A stretch of 64,000 bases of DNA from Microtetraspora sp. NBRC 16547 (GCF_030268965.1 NZ_BSSE01000022.1:62001-126000), one strand, 5' to 3'; positions 26,081-35,381 are shown, counted from the stretch's first letter. Numbers and translations: made by a program. Notes: generated from the letters alone by a model not told the origin.

Positions 26081-26877
26081 GCGAGATCATGAACATGCCC
26101 GGGGACGCCCTGGCCGATGGCCTGATGGTGAAGGCCGAGCGGGTCTGCAAGAACTTCGGCCACGTGGAGGTCCTCAAGGGCATCGACCTGTCGGTACGGC
26201 AGGGCGAGGTGATGTGCATCGTCGGCCCGTCCGGCTCGGGCAAGTCGACGTTCCTGCGCTGCATCAACCACCTGGAGAAGGTCGACGCGGGCCGGCTGTG
26301 GGTCGACGGGCACCTCGTCGGCTACCGCCAGCGCGGCGACAAGCTGTACGAGCTCCGCGAGAAGGAGGTCGCCGCGCAGCGCAGGGACATCGGCATGGTG
26401 TTCCAGCGGTTCAACCTCTTCCCGCACATGACGGCGCTGCAGAACGTCATGGAGGCGCCGATGCTCGTCAAGGGCGAGAGCCGGGACGCCGCCAAGGCCA
26501 GAGCCGAGCAGCTGATGGAGCGGGTGGGCCTGTCCGACCGGATGGGCAACTATCCCTCGCAGCTCTCCGGCGGGCAGCAGCAGCGTGTCGCCATCGCGCG
26601 GGCGCTCGCGATGCAGCCCAAGCTCATGCTGTTCGACGAGCCCACCTCCGCCCTGGACCCGGAGCTCGTCGGCGAGGTCCTCGACGTCATGCGCGACCTG
26701 GCCCGCGAGGGCATGACCATGGTGGTCGTGACGCACGAGATGGGCTTCGCCAGGGAGGTCGGCGACTCGCTGGTCTTCATGGACGGCGGCGTGGTCGTCG
26801 AGCAGGGCGTCCCGCGCGAGGTGCTGGCCAACCCCCAGCACGCCCGTACGCAGGCGTTCCTGTCCAAGGTCCTCTGA
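26077..26877 (+). CDS. Polar amino-acid ABC transporter ATP-binding protein
   Basis: This 266-aa ATPase energises the importer. Walker A is GPSGSGKST, the signature is [15 protein letters not shown], Walker B is [13 protein letters not shown] and the H-loop VVVTHEMGF. The segment [20 protein letters not shown] is the GlnQ/HisP-like insertion. The ATG at 26077 overlaps the permease stop (ATGA). The operon ends at a perfect 15-bp hairpin 25 bp downstream. Confidence 0.9.
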   Translation: MSEIMNMPGDALADGLMVKAERVCKNFGHVEVLKGIDLSVRQGEVMCIVGPSGSGKSTFLRCINHLEKVDAGRLWVDGHLVGYRQRGDKLYELREKEVAAQRRDIGMVFQRFNLFPHMTALQNVMEAPMLVKGESRDAAKARAEQLMERVGLSDRMGNYPSQLSGGQQQRVAIARALAMQPKLMLFDEPTSALDPELVGEVLDVMRDLAREGMTMVVVTHEMGFAREVGDSLVFMDGGVVVEQGVPREVLANPQHARTQAFLSKVL

Positions 26878-26901
26878 CCTCGGATCCGCGAACCCGGCGG
26901 C

Positions 26902-26939
26902 TGATCGCGCGGGGCCGTTCCCAGGGCCCCGCGCGATCA
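26902..26939 (+). terminator. Strong hairpin terminator after the amino-acid ABC operon
   Basis: Arms tgatcgcgcggggcc (26902-26916) and ggccccgcgcgatca (26925-26939) are exact complements with an 8-nt loop. There is no U-tract, but stem strength and position fit a terminator. Confidence 0.8.
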
Positions 26940-27001
26940 CCGCATTGGCGCAATATCGCGAGACGGGAAATAACCGGAAATCCACACCGGTTGCTCGAAG
27001 G

Positions 27002-28048
27002 GTGACCACGGACATCATTCGCGGCGTCCCGCGCGGAACGGCCGACACGCCCTTGTCGATCCTCGAACTCGCGACCGTCGGTGAGGGAAGCACGCCCGCC
27101 GAATCACTCCGGGCGAGCACCGAGCTGGCCCAGCGCGCCGAGGAGTGGGGCTACCACCGCATCTGGGTCGCCGAACACCACGGCATGCCCGGAGTGGCCA
27201 GCTCCTCCCCCGCCGTGATCATCGCCCATCTGGCGGCCGCGACGCGCACGATCAGGATCGGCTCCGGCGGCGTCATGCTCCCCAACCACGCCCCGCTGGT
27301 CATCGCCGAGCAGTTCGGCACCCTGCACGCGCTGCATCCCGGACGGATCGACCTCGGGCTCGGCCGCGCGCCCGGCACCGACATGGCCACCGCGAACGCT
27401 CTCCGCCGCTCCGCCGAGATCGATCCGGACGAGTTCCCCCAGCAGGTGGCCGAGCTGACCGCCTTCCTCGACGGCGCGTTCCCCGAGGAACACCCGTACG
27501 CGCGGATTCAGGCGATCCCCCGCGCCGACGACCGGCCGCCCATCTGGCTGCTCGGGTCCAGCGGCTTCAGCGCCAGGCTGGCCGGGCTGCTCGGGCTGCC
27601 GTTCGCCTTCGCGCACCACTTCAGCGCCGCGAACACCGAGCCCGCGCTCGACCTCTACCGGTCCTCGTTCCGGCCCTCCGAGGTCCTCTCGGAGCCGTAC
27701 GCGCTGATCGGCGTGGCGGCCGTGGCCGCGGAAACGGAGGAGGAGGCGCTCCGGCAGGCCATGCCAGGCGCGCTCTCATGGCTGCGCATGCGCCGAGGGC
27801 AGCCGGGCCTGTTCCCCTCGCCGGAGGCCGCCGAGGCGTACGCGTTCACCCCGATGGAGCTGGACTTCGTCCGCGAGCGGCTGTCCAACGTGGTACACGG
27901 AGACGCCGAAGGAGTCCGCGCGGGCCTCGACGAGCTCCGCAAGCGCACCGGCGCCGACGAGCTGATGGTCACCACGATGGTGCACGGAGCCGAGGCCCGG
28001 CTGCGCTCCTACGAACTCATCGCCAAGGTCCACGGGATAACGTCGTAA
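27002..28048 (+). CDS. LLM-class flavin-dependent oxidoreductase (luciferase-like)
   Basis: This is a 348-aa luciferase-like monooxygenase of the MsnO8 type. Family words are [73 protein letters not shown] and [19 protein letters not shown]. It uses a reduced flavin (FMN, possibly F420) and oxidises an unknown small molecule. The start is uncertain: GTG at 27002 is chosen, with a TTG near 27053 as alternative; a -10-like AATAAC lies upstream. Downstream, after 40 bp, is the SigG-like sigma factor, which might be co-transcribed. Confidence 0.82.
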   Translation: MTTDIIRGVPRGTADTPLSILELATVGEGSTPAESLRASTELAQRAEEWGYHRIWVAEHHGMPGVASSSPAVIIAHLAAATRTIRIGSGGVMLPNHAPLVIAEQFGTLHALHPGRIDLGLGRAPGTDMATANALRRSAEIDPDEFPQQVAELTAFLDGAFPEEHPYARIQAIPRADDRPPIWLLGSSGFSARLAGLLGLPFAFAHHFSAANTEPALDLYRSSFRPSEVLSEPYALIGVAAVAAETEEEALRQAMPGALSWLRMRRGQPGLFPSPEAAEAYAFTPMELDFVRERLSNVVHGDAEGVRAGLDELRKRTGADELMVTTMVHGAEARLRSYELIAKVHGITS

Positions 28049-28088
28049 CCGGTGCTTCCGTCGCCCGGCCTTGGGAGGTTGATATCGG

Positions 28089-29105
28089 ATGACGGCGTTG
28101 CCGGCCGCGGACGACGCCGGGAGCGCGCCGATGCGCGATTCTGGCGAAATCGACCTTGAGCTGTTCCGGGTGGAGCTCGGCGGCTACTGCTACCGGATGC
28201 TCGGCTCGGCGTTCGAGACGGAGGACGCCGTGCAGGAAACCCTGGTGCGCGCCTGGCGGAATCTCGATCGGTTCGACGCGGCCCGGGGGACGCTGCGGTC
28301 ATGGCTGTACACCATCGCCACCAACATCTGCCTTGACATGCTGCGCAGCGCGCAGCGCCGTGCACGCGCGATGGACCTCGGCCCGTCCGCGCAGGCCGGG
28401 CCCGACCTCGGGGCACCGCTGCCGCAGAGCGCGTGGCTCGAGCCGATCCCGGACAGCCGCACCCTCCCCGCGGGCGGCGATCCGGCGGATCTGACGGCGC
28501 GGCGCGAGACGATCCGCCTGGCGTTCGTCGCCGCGCTTCAGCACCTGCCGCCTCGCCAGAGGGCGGTACTGATCCTGCGTGATGTGCTGTCGTGGAAAGC
28601 GGACGAAGTCGCGCGGTTGCTGGGCACCACGGTCGCCTCGGTCACCAGCGCGCTACAACGCGCTCGCGCGACTCTCAAAACCATCGACATCGCTCCCGCC
28701 GAGCCGTTCCAGCTGATGGACCAGGCGCAACGGCGGCTCCTCGCCCGCTACTGCGAGGCCTTCGAGCGCTACGACGTGGAGACCCTGGTGTCACTGCTGC
28801 ACGAGGACGCCACCATGTCGATGCCGCCGTTCTCGTGGTGGCTGCACGGTCGCGCCGCGATCCGCCGGGCGCTGCTCGCCGCCGGGCGGCCCTGTGAGGA
28901 CGCTCGCCTGGTGCCGACCGTGGCCAACGGCTCTCCGGCGTTCGGGCAGTACCGTCCCAGCGGGCCGGACGGCCACTTCGAGCCGTTCGCGCTCATCGTC
29001 GTCGAGCTCTCCGGCGGCCTGATCACCGAAACGACGACCTACCTCGACGCCGGGCGCCTGTTCCCGCTTTTCGACCTGCCCGCCGCTCCCGCCGCCCTCC
29101 CCTGA
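28089..29105 (+). CDS. SigG-like ECF sigma factor with SnoaL-like C-terminal domain
   Basis: This 338-aa sigma-70 family protein has region 2 at about residues 25-90 (FETEDAVQETLVRAWRNLD, SWLYTIATNICLDMLR) and region 4 at about 150-190 (LPPRQRAVLILRDVLSWKAD, EVARLLGTTVASVTSAL). An extra C-terminal SnoaL-like domain (about 210-335, FERYDVETLVSLLHEDATM) is typical of the SigG/SigX5-type subgroup, where it modulates activity in place of an anti-sigma factor. The ATG at 28089 has GGGAGGT upstream. No anti-sigma gene follows; the next gene is an alpha/beta hydrolase that may be a target. Confidence 0.85.
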   Translation: MTALPAADDAGSAPMRDSGEIDLELFRVELGGYCYRMLGSAFETEDAVQETLVRAWRNLDRFDAARGTLRSWLYTIATNICLDMLRSAQRRARAMDLGPSAQAGPDLGAPLPQSAWLEPIPDSRTLPAGGDPADLTARRETIRLAFVAALQHLPPRQRAVLILRDVLSWKADEVARLLGTTVASVTSALQRARATLKTIDIAPAEPFQLMDQAQRRLLARYCEAFERYDVETLVSLLHEDATMSMPPFSWWLHGRAAIRRALLAAGRPCEDARLVPTVANGSPAFGQYRPSGPDGHFEPFALIVVELSGGLITETTTYLDAGRLFPLFDLPAAPAALP

Positions 29106-29223
29106 CTCTTCTCCCGGATCTTTCCGGACGAGCGATGAGTTTCCGCATGCCGCTCCGTACTACCGGCGAGGGCGCGTTCACGATGACACGCGCCAGGACT
29201 GGAGATGAAGGGACGACGGCACG

Positions 29224-30198
29224 ATGGCCGACTATGTAGACATCAACGGCGTGAACATGTGGTTCGACGACCGCGGCGAGGGCGATCCGGTGGTGCTGTT
29301 GCACGGCGGCCTCACCGACAGCAGGGATTTCTCCGGGAACCTCGACACGCTGTCCGGGCGCTTCCGCCTCCTGCTCCCCGAACGCCGGGGCCACGGCCAC
29401 ACCGCCGATGTGGCGGGGCCGATCACCATCGAGGTGATGGCCCAGGACACCATCGCGTTCCTGGACAAGATCGTCGCATCCGCGGTGCACCTGATCGGCT
29501 ACAGCGCCGGAGCGGCCGTGGCGCTGCGGGTCGCCGTGAGGCGCCGCGATCTGGTCGACAGGCTCGTGCTGGTCAGCGGCGGCTTCCATCCGGACGGCAT
29601 GATCCTGCGGCCGACAGCAGACGATCGTCCGCCCGCTCCTCTGGTCGCGGCCTACGGCGAGGTGTCACCCGACGGTGTCGGCCACTTCCCGGTCGTGCTC
29701 GCCAAGATCGCTCATTCGGTGAACGAGGAACCGGGCATGGCGCCGGCCGATCTGCGGGCCGTCACGTGCCCGGCGCTGGTCATGACCGCCGACGACGACA
29801 TCGTGACTCTCGAACACACGCTGGAACTGTATCGGGGCCTGCCGAACGCCGAGCTGGCGGTCGTCCCCGGGACGTCGCATCTCCTCCTGCACGAGAAGCC
29901 GGAGCTGTGCACCGGTTTGGTCACCGGCTTCCTGACCTCCGGCCCCACGCCCACCTGGATGCCGATCCGCCGCGCGGGCTCACCTACCGCTTTCGAGTCC
30001 GACCGGGGGAGCCTTCCCCCGGACCTCGCCAAGCCCGCCCGGCGAGCCCTCATCGCCGCCGGGTTCACTCGCCTGGAACAGCTCACCCAGGTCAGCGCGG
30101 CGGACATCGGCCGACTCCACGGCGTAGGCCCCAATGCGATAGATCGACTTCGCCGGGCCCTCACCGCGAGCGGCCTTTCCTTCGCCCCGGAGAGGTGA
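29224..30198 (+). CDS. Alpha/beta hydrolase fused to a C-terminal helix-hairpin-helix domain
   Basis: This 324-aa protein has an alpha/beta-hydrolase domain (about residues 1-240): oxyanion region LLHGGLTDSRDF, nucleophile elbow IGYSAGAAVAL (Ser94), an acid in MTADDDIVTLEHT and His in PGTSHLLLHEKP. After a normal-looking hydrolase end (PTWMPIRRA) the frame continues into a second domain (about 262-324) with PARRALIAAGFTRLEQLTQV and GRLHGVGPNAIDRLRRAL, a helix-hairpin-helix fold usually seen as a separate small DNA-binding-like protein. This fusion is unusual. It lies 118 bp after the sigma factor gene. The substrate and the role of the added domain are unknown. Confidence 0.78.
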   Translation: MADYVDINGVNMWFDDRGEGDPVVLLHGGLTDSRDFSGNLDTLSGRFRLLLPERRGHGHTADVAGPITIEVMAQDTIAFLDKIVASAVHLIGYSAGAAVALRVAVRRRDLVDRLVLVSGGFHPDGMILRPTADDRPPAPLVAAYGEVSPDGVGHFPVVLAKIAHSVNEEPGMAPADLRAVTCPALVMTADDDIVTLEHTLELYRGLPNAELAVVPGTSHLLLHEKPELCTGLVTGFLTSGPTPTWMPIRRAGSPTAFESDRGSLPPDLAKPARRALIAAGFTRLEQLTQVSAADIGRLHGVGPNAIDRLRRALTASGLSFAPER

Positions 30199-30246
30199 AC
30201 CAGGCCGACTGGCTGCATGATCGCCGGGGCCGAATCTCGGGACGGG

Positions 30247-31146
30247 TCAGGACTGAGCCGGGGCGAGGGCTTCGAGTGCCTCCTCGGCACGCCGCATCGA
30301 CTCTGCGGGATCCGCGTCGGGATCGCCGATCGCCGGATCGAAGTTGAGGTCGTGGAAGACCTCCGTCATGCCCTTCTCCCCGAGGGCCGCCACGTCGGCG
30401 CGGATCTTCTCGTAGGACCCGGTGAGCGGCCCCTCATCGGTCGCGAGCACCCGGGTGACGCCCCGGCAGACGAACCGCAGCCTGTCGGGATCACGCCCGG
30501 CCTCGCGCGCCGCTTCCTTGACGATGGCGATCTGCTCATCGATCGTGGCCAGGTCGGTGCGGCTGGCGCTGATCCATCCGTCGGCGATCCTGCCCGCCCT
30601 GCGCAGCGCCACGGCGGCCGTGCCGCCCAACAGGATCGGCGGCGTGGGCACGGGCTTGGGATCCTGGTGGACCGGCGGCAGCTCGTAGAACTCACCCTTG
30701 TGCTCCACCACGTCCTCGGTCCAGAGGCGGCGGAGGATCTCGACGTACTCCTCCCCTCGCCTGCCGCGGCGCTCCATCGGCACACCGGACGCCCGGAACT
30801 CCTCCGGGAGCCAGCCGAGTCCGAGTCCGACATCGAGCCGGCCTTCCGACACATCCTGCAGAGTGGCGAGCTGCTTCGCCATCAGGGCCGGAGAGACGAA
30901 CGGCAGGTTCAGCACCGCGACGCCGAGCCGGATCCGGTCGGTGAGCCCAGCGAGATAGGACAGGCTGACGATCGGGTCCTGGACGCTCCGGTACACCGGC
31001 CCCATGGGATGCCCGACCGGATAGAGCAACCGCTGGAACGCCCACACCTCGTGGTAGCCCAGTTCCTCCGCGCGACGAGCGATCCGCTTCATGTTCTCCG
31101 GTGTCGCCCAGGAGCCGGAGACCGGTACGGCAAAGCCAATCTTCAT
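30247..31146 (-). CDS. LLM-class F420-dependent oxidoreductase
   Basis: This is a 299-aa TIM-barrel oxidoreductase of the luciferase-like F420-dependent type: KIGFAVPVSGSWATPENMKR, LGYHEVWAFQRLLYP, RIRLGVAVLNLPFVSPALM, EGRLDVGLGLGWLPEEF and PPILLGGTAAVALRRAGRIA. It likely transfers hydride between F420 and an unidentified substrate. The start ATG at 31146 has no ribosome site; TATGGT just upstream suggests a leaderless transcript. Longer frames add only MRSAYGAL. The gene is convergent with the hydrolase-HhH gene and divergent from nothing obvious at its 5' side. Confidence 0.82.
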   Translation of the reverse strand: MKIGFAVPVSGSWATPENMKRIARRAEELGYHEVWAFQRLLYPVGHPMGPVYRSVQDPIVSLSYLAGLTDRIRLGVAVLNLPFVSPALMAKQLATLQDVSEGRLDVGLGLGWLPEEFRASGVPMERRGRRGEEYVEILRRLWTEDVVEHKGEFYELPPVHQDPKPVPTPPILLGGTAAVALRRAGRIADGWISASRTDLATIDEQIAIVKEAAREAGRDPDRLRFVCRGVTRVLATDEGPLTGSYEKIRADVAALGEKGMTEVFHDLNFDPAIGDPDADPAESMRRAEEALEALAPAQS

Positions 31147-31251
31147 AAGGGCACCATAGGCTGAGCGCATGATCGAACTGTCGCGCCGCGGCCGGGACAG
31201 CCCCGGCCATGCCAGGGAGTGGGAGGTGTCCGGTTCAGGAAGCGGGAGGCG

Positions 31252-32217
31252 TCAGGCCGGGAAGTCGTCCGGAGAGACGTCACTGGTCGACGCGTTGCCT
31301 CCGACGACCTTGTTGAGGGTCAGCGTCCAGTCGTCCCAGCGGATCTGGGTGGCCGTGTAGACGGTCTTGTACGGCAGCGGGTCGTCGAACTTCTGGAAGG
31401 TGCAGTTCCGGGTGAAACTCCTCGCCGCGCGGTCGTAGTCGACGCCGCTCGTGAAGAAGACGCGGTACTTGCCGTCCTTGATGTTGGACACCTTGGCCGT
31501 CGACTTCTTGCGCACGTACACGCTGACGGCCTTCCTCTTGCCCAGGACCAGGGTGACGACGCTGTCGCCGGCCGTGCCGTTCTTCACGGTCAGGCCGCCT
31601 CGGCCTCCCCGGATGCTCGACACAAGGATCGTGCCGTTGCCCAGACGGCGGTTGCGCTCCTTCGGCGGCGTGAACTCGACCAGGCCGCCGCGGTAGTCCC
31701 CTCCCCCGGCGAGATCGGCCCCGGCCTCCTTCAGGTCCCCGAACTCGCGGGACTTGCCGAGCCGGGACAGCACGCTCGACGCCGTGCAGAGCGACCGGCC
31801 GTCCACGGCCTGGCCCACCTCGTCGAGCCTGCCGTCCATGGCGCGCAGCGCCGCCAGGTAGTCGGCGTGCTCGGTGCCGATCTCGGCGGGCGGTCGCAGC
31901 GGCCCCAGCCGGTCCGCCGCCGTGGCCACCGCCTTCTGCGCACGCTGTACGCGCTGACCGAGCGACTTGAGCGTGCGGGCCTTGGAGATGTCCCGCAAGG
32001 CGTCGGCCACCGGCCGGCCCGCGGCGTCCAGTTCGACCTGGTACGCCTCCGGGGTGAGCCCGGGAGCGGCGTTCGGAGACGAGGCGGATCCCCCGGCGGA
32101 TCCGTCCGAACCGGAACCGGAGGAGCTCGGGTTCTCGCCTGAGCTGCAGGCCGTCAGGGTCAGCGTCAAGCTCGCGGCGAGCGCGAGCGCGAGCGCGGAG
32201 GGTCGCGGGGAGATCAC
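31252..32217 (-). CDS. Lipoprotein of unknown function
   Basis: This 321-aa lipoprotein has signal peptide MISPRPSALALALAASLTLT and lipobox LTAC (Cys24), then a Ser/Gly-rich linker. The mature part has a probable helical segment (about 60-140, DALRDISKARTLKSLGQRVQ) and a beta-rich C-terminal half (YVRKKSTAKVSNIKDGKYRV, FFTSGVDYDRAARSFTRNC). I do not recognise the family. It starts at a GTG codon. It lies downstream of the ABC-F gene, with about 120 bp between, on the same strand, and could be read through from it. Confidence 0.65.
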   Translation of the reverse strand: MISPRPSALALALAASLTLTLTACSSGENPSSSGSGSDGSAGGSASSPNAAPGLTPEAYQVELDAAGRPVADALRDISKARTLKSLGQRVQRAQKAVATAADRLGPLRPPAEIGTEHADYLAALRAMDGRLDEVGQAVDGRSLCTASSVLSRLGKSREFGDLKEAGADLAGGGDYRGGLVEFTPPKERNRRLGNGTILVSSIRGGRGGLTVKNGTAGDSVVTLVLGKRKAVSVYVRKKSTAKVSNIKDGKYRVFFTSGVDYDRAARSFTRNCTFQKFDDPLPYKTVYTATQIRWDDWTLTLNKVVGGNASTSDVSPDDFPA

Positions 32218-32336
32218 CCGAACAACTTTCTCGGCACGCGTCAGGATGTGTCAACCGTGAACATTTCAGGCTTCCGGCGGCCGGCCGGCCCCAGGTCGGT
32301 GTTCGCCGAACAGCAGGGGCCGGCGGCGGATCCGGC

Positions 32337-34046
32337 TCAGGGGCCATCGATTTCGACCAGGCCTCTCTCGCGGTCGGCCCTGAGCCAGCGCTGTACGCCG
32401 ATCGACCGCAGGAACGGCAGGTCGTGGCTCGCCACGAGCAGTGCGCCCCGGTAGGCCGCCAGCGCCTGTGACAGCTGCCGCACGCTGGCGAGGTCGAGGT
32501 TGTTGGTGGGTTCGTCCAGCAACAGCAGTTGCGGTGCGGGCTCGGCCGACAGCAGCGCGGCCAGCACGGCGCGGAAGCGCTCGCCGCCGGAGAGGGTGCC
32601 CGCCGCCTGCTCAACCCGGTTCCCCCGGAAGAGGAACCTGGCGAGCTGTGCCCTGATCGCGTTGACCGATGTGGACGGCGCGAACACGCGGACGTTCTCC
32701 AGGACGCTGAGCGAGTCGTCCAGCACGTCGAGCCGCTGCGGCAGGTAACGCACCGGCACGTCCACCCGGACCTGCCCGGACGCGTCGAGCTCGCCGGCGA
32801 TCCTCCTGAGCAGGGTGGTCTTCCCCGAGCCGTTGGCCCCGAGAAGGGCGATCCGCTCCGGCCCGCGTACGACGAACTCCTCCAGCACCTTGCCCGGCCG
32901 CACCACCTCGACCTCGACCGGCTCCGTCCCGGCTCCAACAGACTCCGCTTCACCCGGTGCGGTCCCGACCGGCCCGGCTTGAGACCCCTCGATCGGCACT
33001 CGCGCCGCCGGGCCGTGGAGGGCCCGGCCGCCGACCGTCAGCACCGTACGGCCCGCGGGGACCTCGGTCCTGGGCAGCTCCACCCGGATTTCGGCGTCGT
33101 CGCGGACCGCCTCCTCCGCCTCGGCCAGCCGGTCACGCGCCTCCGACAGCTTCTCCTGGTGCATGGAGCGGTGTTTGCCCGCCGACACTTGGGCCTGGCG
33201 CTTGCGCTCCTGCATGACGATCTTCGGCTCGCGCTTCTGCTCGTACATCTTGTTGCCGTACCGCAACCTCCGGTCGAGCTTGATCCTGGCCTCGGCCAGC
33301 TCCCGCTTCTGGCGGCGCAGGTCGCCCTCCGCGGCGCGCACCATCCGCTGCGCCGCCTCGTGCTCGATCTCCAGCACCTCCTCGTACTCGCTGAACGTGC
33401 CGCCGAAGGTCCGCCGGACCGGGAGGTCGACGATCTGGTCCACCAGGTCGAGCAGCGTACGGTCGTGGCTGACGACCACCAGGCTCCTCGTCCACGACGT
33501 GACCGCGTCGTACAGGCGTTCGCGCGCGCCGAGGTCGAGGTTGTTGGTGGGCTCGTCGAGCAGGAGCACGTCGGGTTGCCGCATGAACAGCGCGGCCAGG
33601 CCGACCAGGATGGTCTCCCCACCGGACAGCGTCGCCACCGTTCGGTCGAGGTCCACCCCGCCGAGGCCGAGGCGGGCCAGTTCGGCCGCGGCGCGCTCCT
33701 CCACGTCCCAGACGACCGTGTCGAAGTCGACACCGTCGATCTCGCCGCGTTCCACGGCGTGCAGCGCGGCGCGCGCGGGCGTGATGCCCAGCAGGTCGCT
33801 GACCGTACGGCTCGCGCCGAGCGGAAGGTTCTGCGGCAGGTAGCCGATCTCCCCCTTGACGCTGACCGCTCCCCGCGCGGGAGCGAGCTCTCCGGCGACG
33901 ATCCTGAGCAGGGTGGACTTGCCGGAGCCGTTGACCCCGATCAGGCCGGTGCTGCCGGAGCCGAACGCCAGGTCCAGGCCGTCCAGGACGGGCGTGCCGT
34001 CAGGCCAGGAGAAGGACAGATCACTACAGACGATCGAAAATGACAT
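32337..34046 (-). CDS. ABC-F family ATPase (ribosome-protection type)
   Basis: This 569-aa protein has two ATPase domains and no membrane segments. The first has Walker A GVNGSGKST and signature LSGGETILVG; the second has GANGSGKTT and LSGGERFRAV. Walker B motifs are VLLLDEPTNNLDL and LLLLDEPTNNLDL. Between them lies the ABC-F interdomain linker, rich in charged helices (RRQKRELAEARIKLDRRLRY) with a low-complexity Gly/Glu/Pro part. ABC-F proteins dislodge antibiotics from the ribosome or modulate translation; this one resembles actinobacterial resistance types. Its long leader with two small ORFs and a possible ribosome-site-sequestering hairpin suggests drug-induced attenuation. The ATG at 34046 follows GGGGAG. 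Confidence 0.85.
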   Translation of the reverse strand: MSFSIVCSDLSFSWPDGTPVLDGLDLAFGSGSTGLIGVNGSGKSTLLRIVAGELAPARGAVSVKGEIGYLPQNLPLGASRTVSDLLGITPARAALHAVERGEIDGVDFDTVVWDVEERAAAELARLGLGGVDLDRTVATLSGGETILVGLAALFMRQPDVLLLDEPTNNLDLGARERLYDAVTSWTRSLVVVSHDRTLLDLVDQIVDLPVRRTFGGTFSEYEEVLEIEHEAAQRMVRAAEGDLRRQKRELAEARIKLDRRLRYGNKMYEQKREPKIVMQERKRQAQVSAGKHRSMHQEKLSEARDRLAEAEEAVRDDAEIRVELPRTEVPAGRTVLTVGGRALHGPAARVPIEGSQAGPVGTAPGEAESVGAGTEPVEVEVVRPGKVLEEFVVRGPERIALLGANGSGKTTLLRRIAGELDASGQVRVDVPVRYLPQRLDVLDDSLSVLENVRVFAPSTSVNAIRAQLARFLFRGNRVEQAAGTLSGGERFRAVLAALLSAEPAPQLLLLDEPTNNLDLASVRQLSQALAAYRGALLVASHDLPFLRSIGVQRWLRADRERGLVEIDGP

Positions 34047-34054
34047 GAGGCGGC

Positions 34055-34135
34055 TCCCCTACTGTGGTGGCGAAGAAAGCGGCGTTACGGCCGCGCGACA
34101 GGCGAGGACACCGCGGGCACACGCCCGGTAGGGGA
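34055..34135 (-). promoter_or_regulatory. Candidate ribosome-site-sequestering stem before the ABC-F gene
   Basis: tcccctac (34055-34062) is exactly complementary to gtagggga (34128-34135). On the mRNA the first arm contains the GGGGAG ribosome site of the ABC-F gene, so pairing would hide it. A smaller hairpin (ccgcgggc...gcccggt, about 34111-34129) sits inside. Confidence 0.5.
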
Positions 34136-34233
34136 AACGCCCTGGCAGGAAGAAACCGGCGCAAAGCCGTAGAAACCCGGCGAGGGACTGGTCCGCTGAG
34201 GTCGATGCGCCGGCCGGCCGCGATGGGCGGCGG

Positions 34234-34338
34234 TCACGGGCGCGGTGTCGGCGACCTCAGAACTTCAACGGACTCTCCTGGCGGGAGGCGGCAGGGCGGG
34301 ACCACTGTACGCATCGCGCCCGCCGGCACGCCACCCAT
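34234..34338 (-). CDS. Upstream ORF (34 codons) in the ABC-F leader
   Basis: An ATG at 34338 follows AGGAG by four bases and opens a 34-codon frame beginning MGGVPAGAMRTVVPP. It overlaps a second tiny ORF at 34257-34268 in another frame. Antibiotic-responsive ABC-F and methyltransferase genes in actinobacteria commonly carry such leader ORFs, whose stalling opens the downstream gene. Coding status is inferred from the ribosome site and position. Confidence 0.45.
   Translation of the reverse strand: MGGVPAGAMRTVVPPCRLPPGESVEVLRSPTPRP
34257..34268 (-). other. Three-codon mini-ORF (M-K-F-stop) with ideal ribosome site in the ABC-F leader
   Basis: TTGAAGTTCTGA is preceded by AGGAG at six-base spacing. 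It is too short for a functional protein, but a stalled or initiating ribosome here would cover the leader and could switch RNA folds. Confidence 0.4.
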
Positions 34339-34520
34339 TAATCTCCTGATCCACGCGAACGCGACGCGACGCTCCACGGCCGCCCGAAGGTGGCGGAGAA
34401 CGTGGCGAATGTCACTGGAGCGACAACCGGGTATCCCTCTGGATCAGCACGCCCAGGGAAAGGTAAGGTAACCCTGGCCTAAATAAGGCAAGCCTTACTC
34501 GATTCGGCAGGAGCGGCACA
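34339..34520. promoter_or_regulatory. Divergent region with iron-box-like operators before efeU
   Basis: taaggcaagcctta (34484-34497) is an inverted repeat (6-bp arms, AA centre), and aggtaaggtaaccct (34461-34475) resembles the Streptomyces/IdeR iron box TTAGGTTAGGCTAACCTAA. Two overlapping operator-like sites before an iron-uptake operon fit DmdR/IdeR repression. The opposite strand carries the ABC-F promoter. Confidence 0.6.
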
Positions 34521-35381
34521 GTGTTCGCGAGTTACCTCATCGGCCTCCGTGAAGGCCTGGAGGCGACCCTCGTGGTCTCCATTCTCGTCGCCTTCCTCGT
34601 GAAGAGCGACCGCCGTGACCGCCTCCCGCTCGTGTGGGCGGGCGTCGGCGGGGCGATCGCCCTTTCGGTCGGGTTCGGCGCACTCCTCACCTTCACCGCC
34701 GCGAACCTCAACCAAACGCAGCATGAGCTGTTCGACGCCGTCACGTCGATCGCCGCGACCGTGTTCGTCACCTTCATGATCTTCTGGATGCGCACGGCCG
34801 CGCGCCGGATGTCCGGCGATCTCCGCGAGAAGCTCGGCGAGGCGCTCACGCTCGGCTCCACCGCCGTCGTCGTCATGGCCTTCCTCGCGGTGGCGAGGGA
34901 GGGGCTGGAGACCGCCCTCCTGTGGTTCGCCGCCGCCCAGGGCGCCTCGGCGACCGCGAGCCCGGTGATCGGCATCTCCCTCGGGCTGCTCACCTCCGTC
35001 GCGCTGGGCTGGGGCCTCTACAAGAGCGCACTGCGGATCAACCTCACCACGTTCTTCACCTGGACCGGCCTGCTGCTGATCCTGGTCGCCGCCGGCATCT
35101 TCAAGTACGGCGTGCACGACCTGCAGGAGGCGGGCATCCTGCCGGGCCTGAGCAACCAGGCCTTCGACATCAGCGGCGTGCTCGACCCGAGCGCCTGGTA
35201 CTCCGCGCTGCTGAGGGGCATGTTCAACATCACGGCGCAGCCGACCGTGCTGGAGACCGCCGCCTGGGTGGCCTACGCCGTTCCGGTGCTGATCATCTTC
35301 CTCCGCCCGTCGGGCCGTCCGAAGGCGTCGCGGGGCCCCGCCGTACCGGCCGGGGACACGCCCACCGTGCCCGCCTCCTGA
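34521..35381 (+). CDS. efeU: EfeU-like iron permease (FTR1 family)
   Basis: This 286-aa membrane permease of the EfeUOB iron-uptake system has about seven transmembrane segments. The two REGLE iron-binding motifs are in IGLREGLEATLVV (Arg10-Glu14) and VAREGLETALLW (about residues 122-126). The start is the GTG at 34521 with GGAG upstream. It is the first gene of efeU-efeO-efeB and follows iron-box-like operators, so repression by iron is likely. It is the genuine FTR1-type subunit, no frame breaks. Confidence 0.9.
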   Translation: MFASYLIGLREGLEATLVVSILVAFLVKSDRRDRLPLVWAGVGGAIALSVGFGALLTFTAANLNQTQHELFDAVTSIAATVFVTFMIFWMRTAARRMSGDLREKLGEALTLGSTAVVVMAFLAVAREGLETALLWFAAAQGASATASPVIGISLGLLTSVALGWGLYKSALRINLTTFFTWTGLLLILVAAGIFKYGVHDLQEAGILPGLSNQAFDISGVLDPSAWYSALLRGMFNITAQPTVLETAAWVAYAVPVLIIFLRPSGRPKASRGPAVPAGDTPTVPAS

